Source: Vandiemenella viatica (lineage: Eukaryota > Arthropoda > Insecta > Orthoptera > Morabidae). From it: a DNA stretch of 64,000 nt. Below the pieces are notes generated by a model, which was given only the letters and a program-made list of their open reading frames with translations, was not told where the DNA came from and ran no database searches. Within the stretch, counting starts at the first letter, position 1. The number at the start of each line of letters is the position of its first letter. The stretch lies in contig CM061920.1 in NCBI GenBank assembly GCA_031002005.1, positions 111,342,095-111,406,094 of the forward strand, written 5' to 3'. Of the stretch, positions 10,758 to 21,968 are shown piece after piece. Position numbers and translations under genes: made by a program.

Positions 10758-11980
10758 AGCAAGAGCGAACGTTTGGCTTCTTACACTGAGACAGCTGTTC
10801 ATAATTAAGTAGAGTCAACCCTAGAAACACATCAAGGAATTCACTGTCACTGGTTTCGGCAAACCAGTTCGTCACTCCTCAAAATATAACGTTCCGGTGA
10901 ATCAGTCTCAAGTAACCGGTAGTGCCGCTGCAGACGGCATCTACAGATGTCCTTAAACTTCTGTATGATGCTCTGGGGAAACTGTAAAGATTGTTCAACC
11001 ACATTATTGAGGGAGTTTCAAGTGCCCACATAACTTATTCCGGTAATCATGCAGAGAAAAGGAGACCTTCAATTTAAAATGGAATTCCAACCATGACGAA
11101 ATTCACGAAATGAAAAGCACATATTTTTTTTTTGCAGACAAAAAAAGAGGCTAATTATACTTTAAGAATTCTTGTCAGGGCAGTTGTAAGAACTCAGCTC
11201 TATCAAAGCCAGGAAGCTTGCCTTTGAGCCAGCGCAATATCCAAGACTCGGTACATATTTTCTTCAATGTGACCTTGCAACGTGCGTAACTAGGCGAGAA
11301 ACGTAATACAAACCTGCTCATAGCAACCGAGGCGCAACGTACGTCCCCATGGTACAGAACTGATAAATTTGTTTCATCATTTTCCGTTTTCAATACAACG
11401 ACAAAAGAAGGAACCTATTGTAACAGCTATAGTGCTGTCTTCGTGTCGTAACACTAACAACGGTTTGAGTTCAATCCTGAGTCTGATTTTCAGTTTTATT
11501 GCCACTTTGGAAAGAATAGCACCATTACATGCAATATTACATCTAACACATTACACCGTTCAGCTCACATGATAATGAAAATATTTGTAATAATAACTGA
11601 ATTTCACTGGAGAGCAATAAAAATACAGATACCTATCTAATATCGTGTACCACTACCGTTCACCCTGGAGATGGTCTCAGCTAGTACTCGACATTGGCGT
11701 TGACAATAGTTTCCTGTAGTTACAGAAGATTTGATGAATAGTAGTCAGAAAATCGAACATTTAATTCAGTTGCTTGCTAGATGTGTTCGATGGATTCTTT
11801 ACCTCATAACGCGAAGAAGGTTTTGGATGATGTGACCACTTACATCTGGCTGCGCTCCAGTGTTGAATGGCAGAGAGATCTGTTACACTGACACTCGTGT
11901 ATCCGCTACTGCAACGCTAGTTTAGTCGACAGTGACCACGCCAATCCCTGGTCCAGAAAAGTCGTACGCAAGATACAGTG
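10758..11980. other. No gene recognised
   Basis: A stretch of 1.2 kb with only short ORFs. A motif GGTTTCGGCAAACCAGTTCG near 10855 partly self-complements. Nothing else stands out. Confidence 0.4.
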
Positions 11981-12275
11981 GCTGATGAGTACAGACCGGA
12001 TTATATGCAACACAAAAAGCTACAAATATCCATGCAAATATGCTTAAAACAGGCATGAAAAGTGCCAAAATATGCAACATTATATAATATTAAAATAGTA
12101 ATTTTTAGATTTTTTATTTCAAAATCAGCATGCAGTTAGTAAGTAGTTGAATATCATATTTATAAATTCGATAATTAGCAATTATTTAACTTTTTTTTTA
12201 CTTTTATAAGCGTAAACAATCGGGAACTGTTCCAAATATTTAATAGTAAGAGTGTTTCTTCGACATTTCAAAATA

Positions 12276-12314
12276 TTTTTGTTAGTGGATATGGTCCATA
12301 TCCACTAACAAAAA
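12276..12314. repeat. 39-bp palindrome inside the hAT element
   Basis: Nineteen-base arms (TTTTTGTTAGTGGATATGG and its complement) surround a single central T. It lies just beyond the recognisable transposase C-terminus and may mark the deletion junction of the element. Confidence 0.8.
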
Positions 12315-12870
12315 CTGATGTAACTGGGCAGTATTTGAAATTGGGTACTGCGCTAGCAGAATGGTTTCTGGAAAAAGTTCACCCGTCCCTTTGCTAGAAC
12401 TATAAATTTGACATGAAGATTTAAAACCTGGGTTATTGTTCAAAATATTTTCAAACTTCACTTTAAGTTTACACAGGAAGCAATGCGGAATTTATTCATT
12501 GACTGAATAGTCAACGTCAAACCTTGAGTTTCGAGCTTTTTAATACTCAGAGGTATGTAGGAAAAATGAGTGCTAATCACAGGTATGGTTTTAATACTAG
12601 AATTGTTAAATGCTTCCTTGTACTTACAAACTGTCATAGCCCTTCCAACTATCTAAGTCGTTTACTACACATTTAATGGCCTCGAAATGTTCACCGTAAA
12701 TCAGGACAGCTTCAACACACGTCGCCCATCGTGTTACCAGTGGTTCCGGAGGTAAAGGCACATTTGGCATTTTTTTATTGGCATTATTACGAGAACGTGG
12801 CTTAAGAAACGCTTTGTTTGTTGATGAAATCAGTTTAGTTAATTCGCAAACGTGGGTCGTGGTTGTTCAG
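12300..12870 (-). pseudogene. hAT transposase C-terminal relic
   Basis: Minus-strand translation near 12790-12640 gives KMPNVPLPPEPLVTRWATC, then EAVLIYGEHFEAIKCVVNDL. This is the PLPPEP-x-TRW-x-EA-x-YxxHFE pattern of a widespread animal hAT transposase clade. Further frames give KLKVKFENILNNNPGFK and PISNTAQLHQF. Stops and frame changes are frequent, and the catalytic N-terminal part is missing. It could not encode an active enzyme. Confidence 0.7.
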
Positions 12871-13051
12871 CGAGTCGTCGTGGACTAAGAGCTGTGGGTT
12901 TTGCCAGCTACATCGTAAGATTTTATTTATTAACTATGTACATTATCGAAAAATATTGTAAATATAGCGAAAATATTTAGGTAAAATATGCTATAACCGG
13001 TGAAAATGGGATTAATATGCAAATTTATATAATCCAGTCTCTACTGATGAG

Positions 13052-14400
13052 AATAAATGAGCCAATCGTTGTGCTCTAATAATTTGTGCACAATCAAATG
13101 CACTTACAGCATCCGTCCTTACCCATACTACTATCACTGACTCTAACTCGATTGCGCTTCAGTGTACAGTACATTCAGTGGTATTAAGTAAAAGTAAACC
13201 GAACATTAGCATTTCACAACGTATTTCAGCAGAGGTAACGATACAACAAACTAGACATACTCCAATGTTAATTGTTTAAAAAAAAATTGCCACACTGGTT
13301 CAGAGGGTATATCGTGTACAAGGACGAATTTTGCCTTTCGATCTGTATCTCACGGACAAAACTGACCTTGCAGCAGAGTAATAAGAATAACTAGGATCAA
13401 AACATCCACAAAAATAAGTGAAACTCTATTCTCTCTGAGGCACAAATGCAGAAAACTAAATACAAAGTTTTTAAAGGTATTTTTTAGTAATCCTGTGCAC
13501 ATAAATCTTTCAAAATTAACTCTGCATCTTACTTTTTTATATACAAAAAACTTCCACTCGTTTGAATATCCTCAAAGCTACCTCAGACGAAAACGTTAGT
13601 GAGCGCCCGCAATTCCTTCCATCTTCCTCAGATGAATGTTTCTTCGATGGGAAATAATACACCTAACCCTCGAATACAAGCAACTTCTAAGCAACACTTA
13701 CCGCTTATATTTGCAACTGCGCCGAATGGACGTTTTTCACTTACGTTTTTTCTCCCCTCACATCATACTGCATTGGTATTACTAAAGACAGTAATTGTCT
13801 GCCAAAATTACTGCGTCATACGCTGCGTGCTAGCAGGAGCCGACAGACTTGAAGGGAAAAACCTGCCCAAAAGGAAACTGAACCACGGACGGACTCATTC
13901 GTTTTGGCACCCAGTCAAATTTCGTTTGTTTTTTTTCTTCCTGAGGGCTTTAAAACCTGCCGCCGTCTAAGTCATTAAGGGAGGTATCATTTGAGCGCTG
14001 TCATCAGTCTGCAGACCGTATAATCTCGTACGTTCTATTTGAAAAAAGGAAAATTTAATACGAAATTACGTAATGCTACAATACACCTATTGTTATGCTT
14101 GCTGGCCTAACCCTTCACTCGATGCGTTAACAATAAAATGTAAGCAGACGTTCATCGTCTGCAAGTAATTGTACGCATCGATTTTTGGTCGAGTGGTTTT
14201 GTATAGTGATATTAGCTAACAAACACCCGAACCCCGGCCGCCATGTGACAGATTTATAAGAAGTGCATGTTCCACCTCTGTCGACGTTGTCTGTTATCTG
14301 TATGTGGTACTAGTTTTTGATGAGTGCAGACTTAGGTACTAATATAACCTCACCAAACCCCATAACGTCAAGCAACGGAATTCCAGCCATCTGTATGCCA
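13052..14400. other. No gene recognised
   Basis: Contains a 123-codon open frame at 13599-13970 on the plus strand. Its composition is uneven (ends in a run of Phe) and it shows no motif. I regard it as chance. Confidence 0.4.
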
Positions 14401-14401
14401 A

Positions 14402-14728
14402 CATTGGGGTGTTTTTCCGGATTTCCGGACCCCCCCCCCCTTTCTGGTGAAATCTGGTCCGTGAGACCCCCTTCCCCCCTTAGAAATCGCCCTCGCAACT
14501 TTTTGAGACTTTTTTTTCCAGAGACGGTTACACCCCCACTTTCCGACGAAATACTCCCCTAAAATCGACTTTCGCGTTAATTGTAGACCTTTTTCTTTTT
14601 AGCTCTACAGTCCAACAAAAAGTCCAAAATCTCACGTGAGATTTCCGTTGCCCCCCCTCCCCCTTCGTGAGATTTCGCCGCCCCCCCCCCCTATTTCACC
14701 TCACGTAATTTATGGACGTCCCCATTGT
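14402..14728. mobile_element. Decayed MITE related to the one at 8571-8907
   Basis: The right end reads CACCTCACGTAATTTATGG followed by ACGTCCCCAT, close to the 26-bp end of the MITE at 8571. C-runs (about 14431-14440 and 14682-14692) and CTCACGTGAGATTT match its interior style in reverse orientation. The left end (ACATTGGGGTG) is only weakly similar, so the boundary is approximate and no duplication was found. Confidence 0.5.
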
Positions 14729-15287
14729 AAGCTTAGTGATGTCGGTTACATGTGAACTGTTCAGTTTCTGAGACGAATATTTGGGATCCTACGAGCATTC
14801 GCCAATATGATTCCAGAAAATGGCTTAAAAATCGCAATCAGAAATGTAAATAGGGTAGACAATCTGTATCCGTCGAACCTCCCCATTCAGTACAAGGCCA
14901 GACCACTTTATTACTGAGCGATGGTGGATTAGAGAAATCTACCACTGGACCTTGCGAGGTGTCGCAGACCCAGCCCACGTGGGAATTAGACGAATTTAAT
15001 AACTGGATAATCCTTCTCTTGTCAGGAAGCCAGAACAACATATCAATTAGAACGTTAAGGTGCCGCAAACAAGATTAAGTTCAAACACCGGCATACTTTA
15101 CCGCAGTCTTTGTGGATTTCTAGGTTAACCAGCTACGGTGCCCCACTTATATCACAAAATATTTATCAGGTATATAACAAAATACCCTAGCACAAATCTT
15201 TCAAGGTTTAGACCCAGACAGAAAGATTCATTTTCCTCCATCATATAGATGCTCTTATAGACAGGAAATTAAACCTCCTTACTATAA
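14729..15287. other. No feature recognised
   Basis: A 76-codon minus-strand ORF at 14838-15068 is present but shows no recognisable motif. Confidence 0.4.
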
Positions 15288-15500
15288 CCGAGGATGGTTG
15301 GTGAGCCGTAACGCTCTGGTCTCGCATTTGGGGAGATGTAGATTCCAATCCCCGTCAGACCATCCAGGTTTCGATTTTCCGTGGTTTCCCAAAAATAACT
15401 CCAGACAAATGCGGGGATGATCACTTACTTCTTGTACCTCCCACTCAGTCCTTTTCTGCCTCTAAAGAGCTCGCTGTCGTGCGTTAAGAAAAATAAAAAA
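15288..15500 (+). mobile_element. tRNA-derived SINE, family A
   Basis: The head GGTGAGCCGTAACGCTCTGG and the core TTCGATTTTCCGTGG and GGGGATGATCACTTACTTC are present. The box B position is eroded (GATTCCAATCC) and the 3' GACCTCGACG motif is degenerate. It ends in an A-rich tail. Confidence 0.7.
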
Positions 15501-15845
15501 AAAACATTGATGAAGAACGAACCATCAATTCTTCAAAAAAAATTACGAATTGGATATACTCACTCAGGTTACAATAGAAGTGTTCATTTTAGCTTCACGG
15601 TTGCAAATTAGGTAAAGACAATTGGAAACGGGAAGTTGTAAGACTGAGACAACAGAATACAATTACAAGTCTGCATTTAACTGAGGATACTTTCGAGGGC
15701 AGTCCACTGTGTCCAGCTTTACAATACCAGCACATTAATCAAGCCAGCAGCGAGATGAAAAATAATAATAATAACGTGCAGGTAGCTGTATTAGGTATTT
15801 TAAAAATCCAGTTAATCTGGTGTGCGAGGGAAACTTCTTTGTAAA

Positions 15846-16058
15846 GAACTAGATAGATGAGCGGTAACGTTCTGGCCTGCCATTCAGGAATACACAAAGT
15901 CGAATTCCGGATCGGTTATTTAAGATCGAATTTTCAAAAGTTTTTCAACATCAGTGGAGGTGGATGGCGGCATTCTACATCCCTTACAAGAAATTCTCTC
16001 CAATTTCCAGTGGTACCATCGTTAACAAGTCTTAACCAGCAGATAATAATAACAACAA
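15846..16058 (+). mobile_element. SINE related to family A
   Basis: It shares the GAGCGGTAACGTTCTGGCCT head of family A, but its body differs (GGTTATTTAAGATCG, GGCGGCATTCTACATCCC). It ends in ATAATAATAACAACAACAA. This suggests a different SINE body joined to the same tRNA-type head. Confidence 0.5.
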
Positions 16059-16202
16059 CAAGAATACAAATACCACAGAAGGTCAACACCATAAAAGACG
16101 CGTTTGGAATGATGTTTGTTAATTCACGAGTTTTTTGTTTGTTGGTATAATTATGTTTGTGGAATGTTTGTATAAGTGAGGAATACCTCAGTAGTCATCA
16201 AC

Positions 16203-16364
16203 ATGGACAGGAAAACCTCTCAAAGTGCTATCAATATGAGCGTTCCAGAGGCAACATTTCATCTTGCGCCTGAAGTACTTTCTCAAATCAACGGTGGTGG
16301 CACCTTGGCGTGTACAATTAGATTGACTGGTAATGAAGGAAGTGTCTACGATTTAACATATGCC
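16203..16364 (+). CDS. Possible first coding exon, unknown gene
   Basis: It starts at an ATG with good context (CAACATGG) and runs 54 codons with balanced composition (MDRKTSQSAINMSVPEATFH, then VLSQINGGGTLACTIRLTG). It reaches a candidate donor, GCCG|GTAGGG, at 16365. The open frame continues to 16538, but from about 16400 the sequence becomes GC-rich and Cys/Arg/Pro-rich, unlike the first part. I recognise no family. It could be a genuine 5' exon, a pseudogene fragment or chance. Confidence 0.25.
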
Positions 16365-17388
16365 GGTAGGGTTAATGAAGAGGACTGTTGCAATGATTAT
16401 TATCCATGTTCCAGAAGGCCAGTTGCAAATATTCTGAGCTGCTGGCTCGACCTGAGACCGGTTGGGCCTTGCGTGTTGGGTTGCGAGTACCTTGCCGACC
16501 CACACGTGCGGCCTTTGCTCTGGGTCACCCCCAGGTAGCCCTTCAAACCGTAGTTCTCGCAGAACTGCACCTCTCAATGAAAATAAGCAATTTATCAAAT
16601 GTCGAAAAAAAATTGTTAGGCAAAGTGTGAGTGGAAATAGAAAATTTGTCATTTAAAATGATGATTACAGCAAGCGTAAATATCTCACTCGCTTATCAGT
16701 TTATTGGACACGTATTCCAGTTTCATTGGCAGGATACCTGAGCTAAACACTGCTCTGACCAGGAAGTGCACATGGTGACAATAGGTTTAAAGGCGCGCCG
16801 CAGTCTTATTCATACTTTACCGGATGGAGATTCAATCAGTCGCTGTTTAACACTCAGGTTATTGTTCACAATCATCGAGGCAAAAGCTTTGCTCATTTCC
16901 CCTTTAAACAGAATACATATCCAAGCCTTTAAAATTTTCTTACAGAATGTGACTTTTACCTCGCTATTTTTCGACTACCGGTCCCGCTCGTTGTTCATAT
17001 AAAACTCTAGCTTACGTCATACAATGGCTAAGACAGAAATAAACAACAATGTATGCAGTACTTCATATATTTAATCTATTATTAAAATATTAATATTTTG
17101 TTATTGCGACAACTACTGCTGTTTATTTCTTACAAAATTTAACAAACAAGTCTGCAACATTGTTTCCGAAACGCATTAACATGCGTTCGATTTCTTTGCT
17201 TTGGTCTTACTACTGACATGGCTTAAAGAATATTTTCACCACATGTTAGTAATCGAAAAACGATAAACAATTTTAAAACATTTTAACAAAGACATGATTA
17301 TTCTTTATAACATATTAACCAAAATTTAGAAATCATTGTCTGGAAAGAAGAAGAATATCTCATGACAACTCTATCAGCCTTTTTCTTT
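16365..17388. other. No feature recognised
   Basis: It contains a GC-rich patch (about 16430-16570) in AT-rich sequence. No exon downstream of 16364 was identified. Confidence 0.4.
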
Positions 17389-18262
17389 TCACACTGCGCA
17401 TAATTTTATATCTTCCGGGAAAGGATTATTAAGCCACAGATTCGCTTCCCGAGGATCCCCATATACCGCAAAATAATTATCTAAATCTTCAAATAACATA
17501 TCTACGCGCTGAATTATTACGTTAAATACAACTTTCTGCTTGGCATTGGCAGCAATACAAAAATCAATTAAGTCTATCGGTGTGGTAATATATGTATGAG
17601 ACACCTGAAGAGAAATGTTAAGTTGGTAAATTAGTTTGGTCTTTTACAAACTGGTTACAGAGTTTTAAGTTGCCAAGCATTTCACCTCTCCCGCAGCCGG
17701 ACATGCAGTTTAAGGTGCATACTCGTATGAATAACGCCAAGGCCGCAAACGTTACTGTCACACCTGCTCCCGAAAAGCCATGGTCCATGGCAACTGCCTT
17801 ATACACTTAACAAGAAACAAAAACGCTCACTAAATTGATTAAAAGAAATCTAAATGAGTCTGCAATTTACGGAAGCCTGTCCATACATAGTTAATTCTCA
17901 AACGCTCTCGCGGTAACAGTTTTGATTGTTCATTTAATTCGGAAAACTGTTCCTCTCGAAAGCCGCCATACTTTTGCAAGGAGAAAGAGAAGTTGGTGAC
18001 GTTAGTCCACGCCCCCATAGAGTGTCGCCAGATTCTGGAGTTTCTCGTTAATAATGTTCACTGCGTTGTTCTTCAGAGAGTATGAATTAGTAGGGAACTT
18101 CTTTGCAGCTTGGATCAATGAATGAACGAACAATCCTTCTGGTTCCGTGACTTCGTTTATTTTCGTAACGACACCTGAGCTATGTCGAGTAAGCCCGCTA
18201 CGTCTTCCGTAAACACTCACAGCGTTTTCTCCAGTCGAAACGCTGCGCTTGAGAAAGCTCAT
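17389..18262 (-). CDS. Candidate two-exon gene with one frame break
   Basis: Exon 1 (18262-17887) starts ATGAGCTTTCTCAAG and reads KINEVTEPEGLFVHSLIQAA and NAVNIINEKLQNLATLYG. At a run of five C on the plus strand (18012-18016) the frame changes. One base fewer restores a frame that continues as TNVTNFSFSLQKYGGFREE and RERLRINY up to a GT donor (TAT|GTATGG). Exon 2 (17604-17389) follows a strong acceptor, AACATTTCTCTTCAG. It reads TPIDLIDFCIAANAKQKVVF and DNYFAVYGDPREANLWLNN and ends at a stop. The 282-bp intron is phase 0. With one base removed the exons total 196 codons plus stop. Without it, the first frame ends after 86 codons at 18002. The break may be an assembly error in a homopolymer or early pseudogene decay. 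Soluble, helical-looking protein; family not recognised. Confidence 0.5.
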
Positions 18263-19240
18263 ACAGAAAATTAAGTATCTTTCAACAAGTGGTCAGGGTG
18301 CCTTAAGTCTCCACCTTCTGTATACCTCAATATGTAAAATATATACTGCAATTACTTACGTCAATCGATTTAACAAGATGAATGAAGGAACAAATTTATT
18401 TATCCGGTTTCAATATCGGTTGCTATATCGATAATTCACCTGTGCATGATTGTGTCCGAAAGGGGTGTATTGTATGGTATTTCTCGTAGCACGTCTAAGA
18501 TGTAAAATTTCACCTACTCCCCGCCAATAATAGACTCGCTTTTTATTTTGTTTTTGAGGATCTAAATAACATTCTTAAAACAGAGACCATTTTTATTTAC
18601 TATTGTGGTCAATGTAATCTTTCAAGAAGCTACTTATAAGAAAAAATCTTTATTCTTCAAAAAAACACATCAATATTAGGTTAAGAACATTTAACTGCGA
18701 CATTTAATCTAGTTTCGCAACACACTACACAAAGAGGTTGGTGTGATATTTCAATAGCAGGGCTACAGGGGAAATAAGTTTTAGATTCTCTTTGTATTAA
18801 TGGCTAACATTTTTTTCGGTTTGTATTACACTTTCTCAAGTGTCAAGATATAGATTTGTTTGTTCTAAGTTTGAAGCACCTAAGTTTGTTTACCTTCGTT
18901 ACCATCACTACTCTCCTCCTGAATATTTCTTATACCTACACCAAAAAAGGGTGGAAGGTTTTGTTTTTTTACTTCTCTGGCTCCACCTCTCTTACAATAA
19001 GCTAAATTCTGGTGTTATGAATGAACTTTCAGGAAAACTCTTTTGCCAATAAATTCGTTAAAAATACTGTAAATGACAGTATTGTCTAATATAACCACAC
19101 AGTGTTCTCGATTCTTATCCATATCCGAAAGTTGTTGAACAAATACACGGAAAACTGTTTTCTTAAGAGAATCGTGGAAGTCTATTTCCGATTGCCTTTC
19201 TCAAACATTTTCAATTGAGGAAGAAATGCAGGTGTAACGA
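18263..19240. other. No feature recognised
   Basis: AT-rich sequence upstream of the minus-strand candidate gene. No clear TATA or initiator arrangement could be tied to its start. Confidence 0.4.
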
Positions 19241-19243
19241 GAA

Positions 19244-19672
19244 CTATGTGTCTGAGCTAACGTTTGGGAATTTTGTATTTTGCGTGGAAAAAATGGTGGC
19301 CACACGGTAATTTTTATAAACTACTCTAAGACACTGGTTGACAGCCGTTAATGAGTTGACCTTTGTGCTTCTCCCCATGTTGCTGGTATCTAGGGTTTGT
19401 ATTCTCGAGACGATCTCACTTAATGTTCCGACAGTGGTTGCCACGCCTGTGAGGCTAAGTGGTTGGTGCGAGCTACTTAACGCCAATACAGCGGCTGCCA
19501 TGCACTGTACGGCTGTGAGCCAGTAGTTTTTGGCTGCGATCCACCGACACGCGAAAGCAGTTCTTGAAATGCAGCCAAGAAAAAGTCTGTGATGCGAGTC
19601 GCAGATGCTGTCACCGCTATGCATTAGCTTCTTTGCACTCTGTTGTCTTCTGCTCGCAATTGTGTTACACAC
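19244..19672 (-). other. Unexplained 142-codon open frame
   Basis: One of the longer frames in the window that no recognised element explains. It contains AAKNYWLTAVQCMAAAVLAL and SLTGVATTVGTLSEIVSRIQ, which could form an amphipathic or membrane-associated segment. There is no splice or start evidence and no known motif, and the opposite strand is also open for part of its length. Probably a chance frame or a piece of an unrecognised repeat. Confidence 0.2.
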
Positions 19673-19711
19673 CTGTCATCAACTGTTTCAGACAAAACAT
19701 AACCTTCTGTC

Positions 19712-19908
19712 TGAGCGTTAATAGTCCAGGATTTGCATGCGGGGGAACGTGTGTTTGATCCCCGCGAGACGGTAAAAATGGCACTTCACCATAGCTTCCC
19801 GAAATCTCTGCGGGATAGTGTTTTGATGGTTCTTTCACAGAGGTCAGGGTCTACTTCCTTCCCGTTTCTCGGCCACTATGCCCTGCTGACTCTCCGTAAA
19901 CAATAAAA
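19712..19908 (+). mobile_element. tRNA-like SINE, separate family
   Basis: It shows a tRNA-like head with GTGTTTGATCCCCGCGAG (box B-like). A body ending ACTTCCTTCCCGTTTCTC and CTCCGTAAACAATAAAAG follows. The TTCCTTCCCGTT motif is shared with family A, but the rest is not. It lies next to an oppositely oriented family A copy at 19935. Confidence 0.5.
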
Positions 19909-19934
19909 GAAATGATTAGTATTTTTTTTTTTTA

Positions 19935-20167
19935 CTTATGGCTTTACGCCTCGTCGACATCGAGGTCATTAGAGGCGGGATGGGACTGGGGACAAGGTAC
20001 GGGAAGGAATTCGACCATGGGCTTTTGAAGGAAACATCCCGGCATTTGCCTGGAGTGATTTGGGGAAACCATGGAAAACCCAAATATGGATGCCCGGATG
20101 GGGATTCGAACTGGCGTCCTCCCGAATGCGAAGCCACAGCGTTACTACTCATCCACCACGATCGGTG
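19935..20167 (-). mobile_element. tRNA-derived SINE, family A
   Basis: Well-preserved copy. On the minus strand: head CACGATCGTGG-type sequence, box B near AGTTCGAATCCCC, core GGGTTTTCCATGGTTTCCCC, GGCAAATGCCGGGATG, and 3' tail GACCTCGATGTCGACGAGGC then GTAAAGCCATAA. Confidence 0.9.
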
Positions 20168-21049
20168 TTTAGTAAAATTTTGAGTTTAGAACAACAAGTA
20201 TGGTTGCTTGAATTTTTAATAGGTAGTTGGGATTTTTATTTTTCGTACGATAAAGTATTGACAAGCTACCACCATTTTATCATTATTTCTGTTATATCTC
20301 TCTGCGTTCCACTGTTGTTTTTACTTCGAAGCGAAAAGTTGAGGTATATTCGTTAATCTCATGGCTATTTTTAAACATTCCACAATTAATTTGTGTGAAT
20401 TTGTTTCCTCATTATCGTTTGGGCCTTCAGTTTCAGAACCGCTGAACATGCTTCGCAAATGAAGCGAAACGCGTTCGGAAAATAAAACAACAATTTCAAT
20501 TGCATTTGCGTTACAATTATTCATAAAATTGATCCTATTGCAATTGAGGAAATGGCCCACAATATCCAGATTGGAACTATAAGTTGGTTACGAAGGAGAT
20601 ATCACAAATGTCTAAGCTACAAGAAGAGACTGCACTGTGACATAAAATTAATTCAGTTCACGCTTGTATATCAAATATGTCTTAGTATTATAAACCTTTT
20701 TTCCTAACGATAACTTTTTTGAAAAGATTGTTATAAATGAATTTATCACGCAAAATGAACTGTGGTTATTAAATGGGAATTATTAATCGCCACAAGGAAA
20801 ATAAAGAATTTATGAGTATGGAAAGAAATTTTTGAGATGTAATTATCACGATGAAGTAATTGAGATATCCAAATGTAATATCATCTACTGAACGTCTGCT
20901 CACATTACTGCGAATTCCAGTAACTTGAATCAACTTATTTTTTCCTAAGCCTTACAGATCACAGTAAATTTGGGGCTCCAATGTTCCAAGTTACTGATAC
21001 CTGCTATCTCCTGAGTCGAACAAAATGGCCCAGGTAGCTACCACAATTT
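20168..21049. other. No feature recognised
   Basis: AT-rich, short ORFs only. Confidence 0.4.
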
Positions 21050-21154
21050 ACAACATATATGGGCTACCCCCGGCCCCCGGGCCGAATCCGGCCCTCCACC
21101 AGCGCCAATCCGGCCCGCGAGAGATTCAGTATTTTCAAATAACGCCCAAGAATG

Positions 21155-21780
21155 TGATTTAATAATTCTGCATTTCATTATTCACCAACAAAACTTGTAC
21201 TCTAAGTCCATTCGACTGAAGAACGTTATGGATGTGGTATGAATACCATCAATTTAATTAGATCCTGCGATCTTAACAATCGCCAGTTTAAAGCATTTTT
21301 GGATGAATTCTCTTCATAACACGATGATGTGACATACTATTGCGAAGTAAGGCAGCTAAGCAAAGGTAAAATGCTAAATAGCTGATTTCATGGAAATCAT
21401 TGCCGCAAATTTGTGATCCAACATAGCTTTGTGACTTGGCATTCCTGGTAGACATCACAGGACACTCAAACGACCTGAACTTGAAGCTTCAAAATCAAGG
21501 GCAACTGGAAAATCAGTTTTACATTCATCTAAAAGCTTTTCAAAACAAAATTCGCTGGTGGGAAACACAAATGATAAGTAAAAACTTTTTTCATTTTTTC
21601 ACATTATCCAGTCACGAAAACATTGAATACGGTCGCTACGCTGAAGACTGCAACTACTGTCAGAGCAATTCATTGATCGGTTTTCCGATTTTAAGATAGC
21701 ACTTTCAATATTTTTGCAAATCCGTGTAAGAGTAATGTGGGAGATGCTCCGCATCACCTACAGATGTAGTTGATCGTACT
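21155..21780 (+). pseudogene. hAT transposase relic, GTF2IRD2/ZBED-like
   Basis: Reading through stops gives IRSCDLNNRQFKAFLDEFSS and VTYYCEVRQLSKGKML. An open stretch (21436-21699) then reads FLVDITGHSNDLNLKLQNQG, KAFQNKIRWWETQM and NFFHFFTLSSHENIEYGRYA. This order (IRSxxLxHRQFxAFL, VxWLSxGxxL, FLxDxxxHLNxLNLxLQG, KLxLWExQM) is characteristic of the hAT clade that gave rise to vertebrate GTF2IRD2/ZBED-type proteins. Several stops interrupt it. A GC-rich tract, GGCCCCCGGGCCGAATCCGG, lies upstream at about 21071 and may belong to the same element. Confidence 0.7.
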
Positions 21781-21884
21781 TCAAGAATCATATTTGAAGT
21801 CTAATGTGAACGCAGCTTGTTAACATTCTAAAGTTGTAGATTATTTATTTTAGCTGGAAAATTTTTCGGTAAGTAAGGACAAAT

Positions 21885-21968
21885 TTTGAAGGGGATCGTG
21901 GAGGGGCCCCCTCAAGCTTGGGGCCCCCCACGATTTCGGGTCTTGCGGTAGCTATAAACCGGCCCTGA
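21885..21968. repeat. Likely hAT-type terminal sequence
   Basis: Read on the minus strand it begins CAGGGCCGGTTTATAGCTAC and contains an imperfect GC hairpin around CCCTCAAGCTTGGGG. CAGGG-type ends are common in hAT elements. It may be the right end of the element carrying the transposase relic just upstream. No duplication was identified. Confidence 0.4.

Larger units (their letters stand above)
11990..13043 (-). mobile_element. hAT element, internally decayed, 8-bp TSD
   Basis: The 8-bp duplication CTGATGAG lies at 11982-11989 and 13044-13051. The inner ends are inverted repeats: TACAGACCGGATTATAT on the left and TAGAGACTGGATTATAT as the complement of the right. An 8-bp duplication and TA/CAG-type ends define hAT elements. 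At 1054 bp it is much shorter than an autonomous hAT. It contains a broken transposase on the minus strand and a 39-bp palindrome. Confidence 0.85.

Noticed and set aside
13599..13970. 123-codon plus-strand ORF
   Set aside because: Uneven composition, no motif, no splice evidence; expected by chance in 64 kb.
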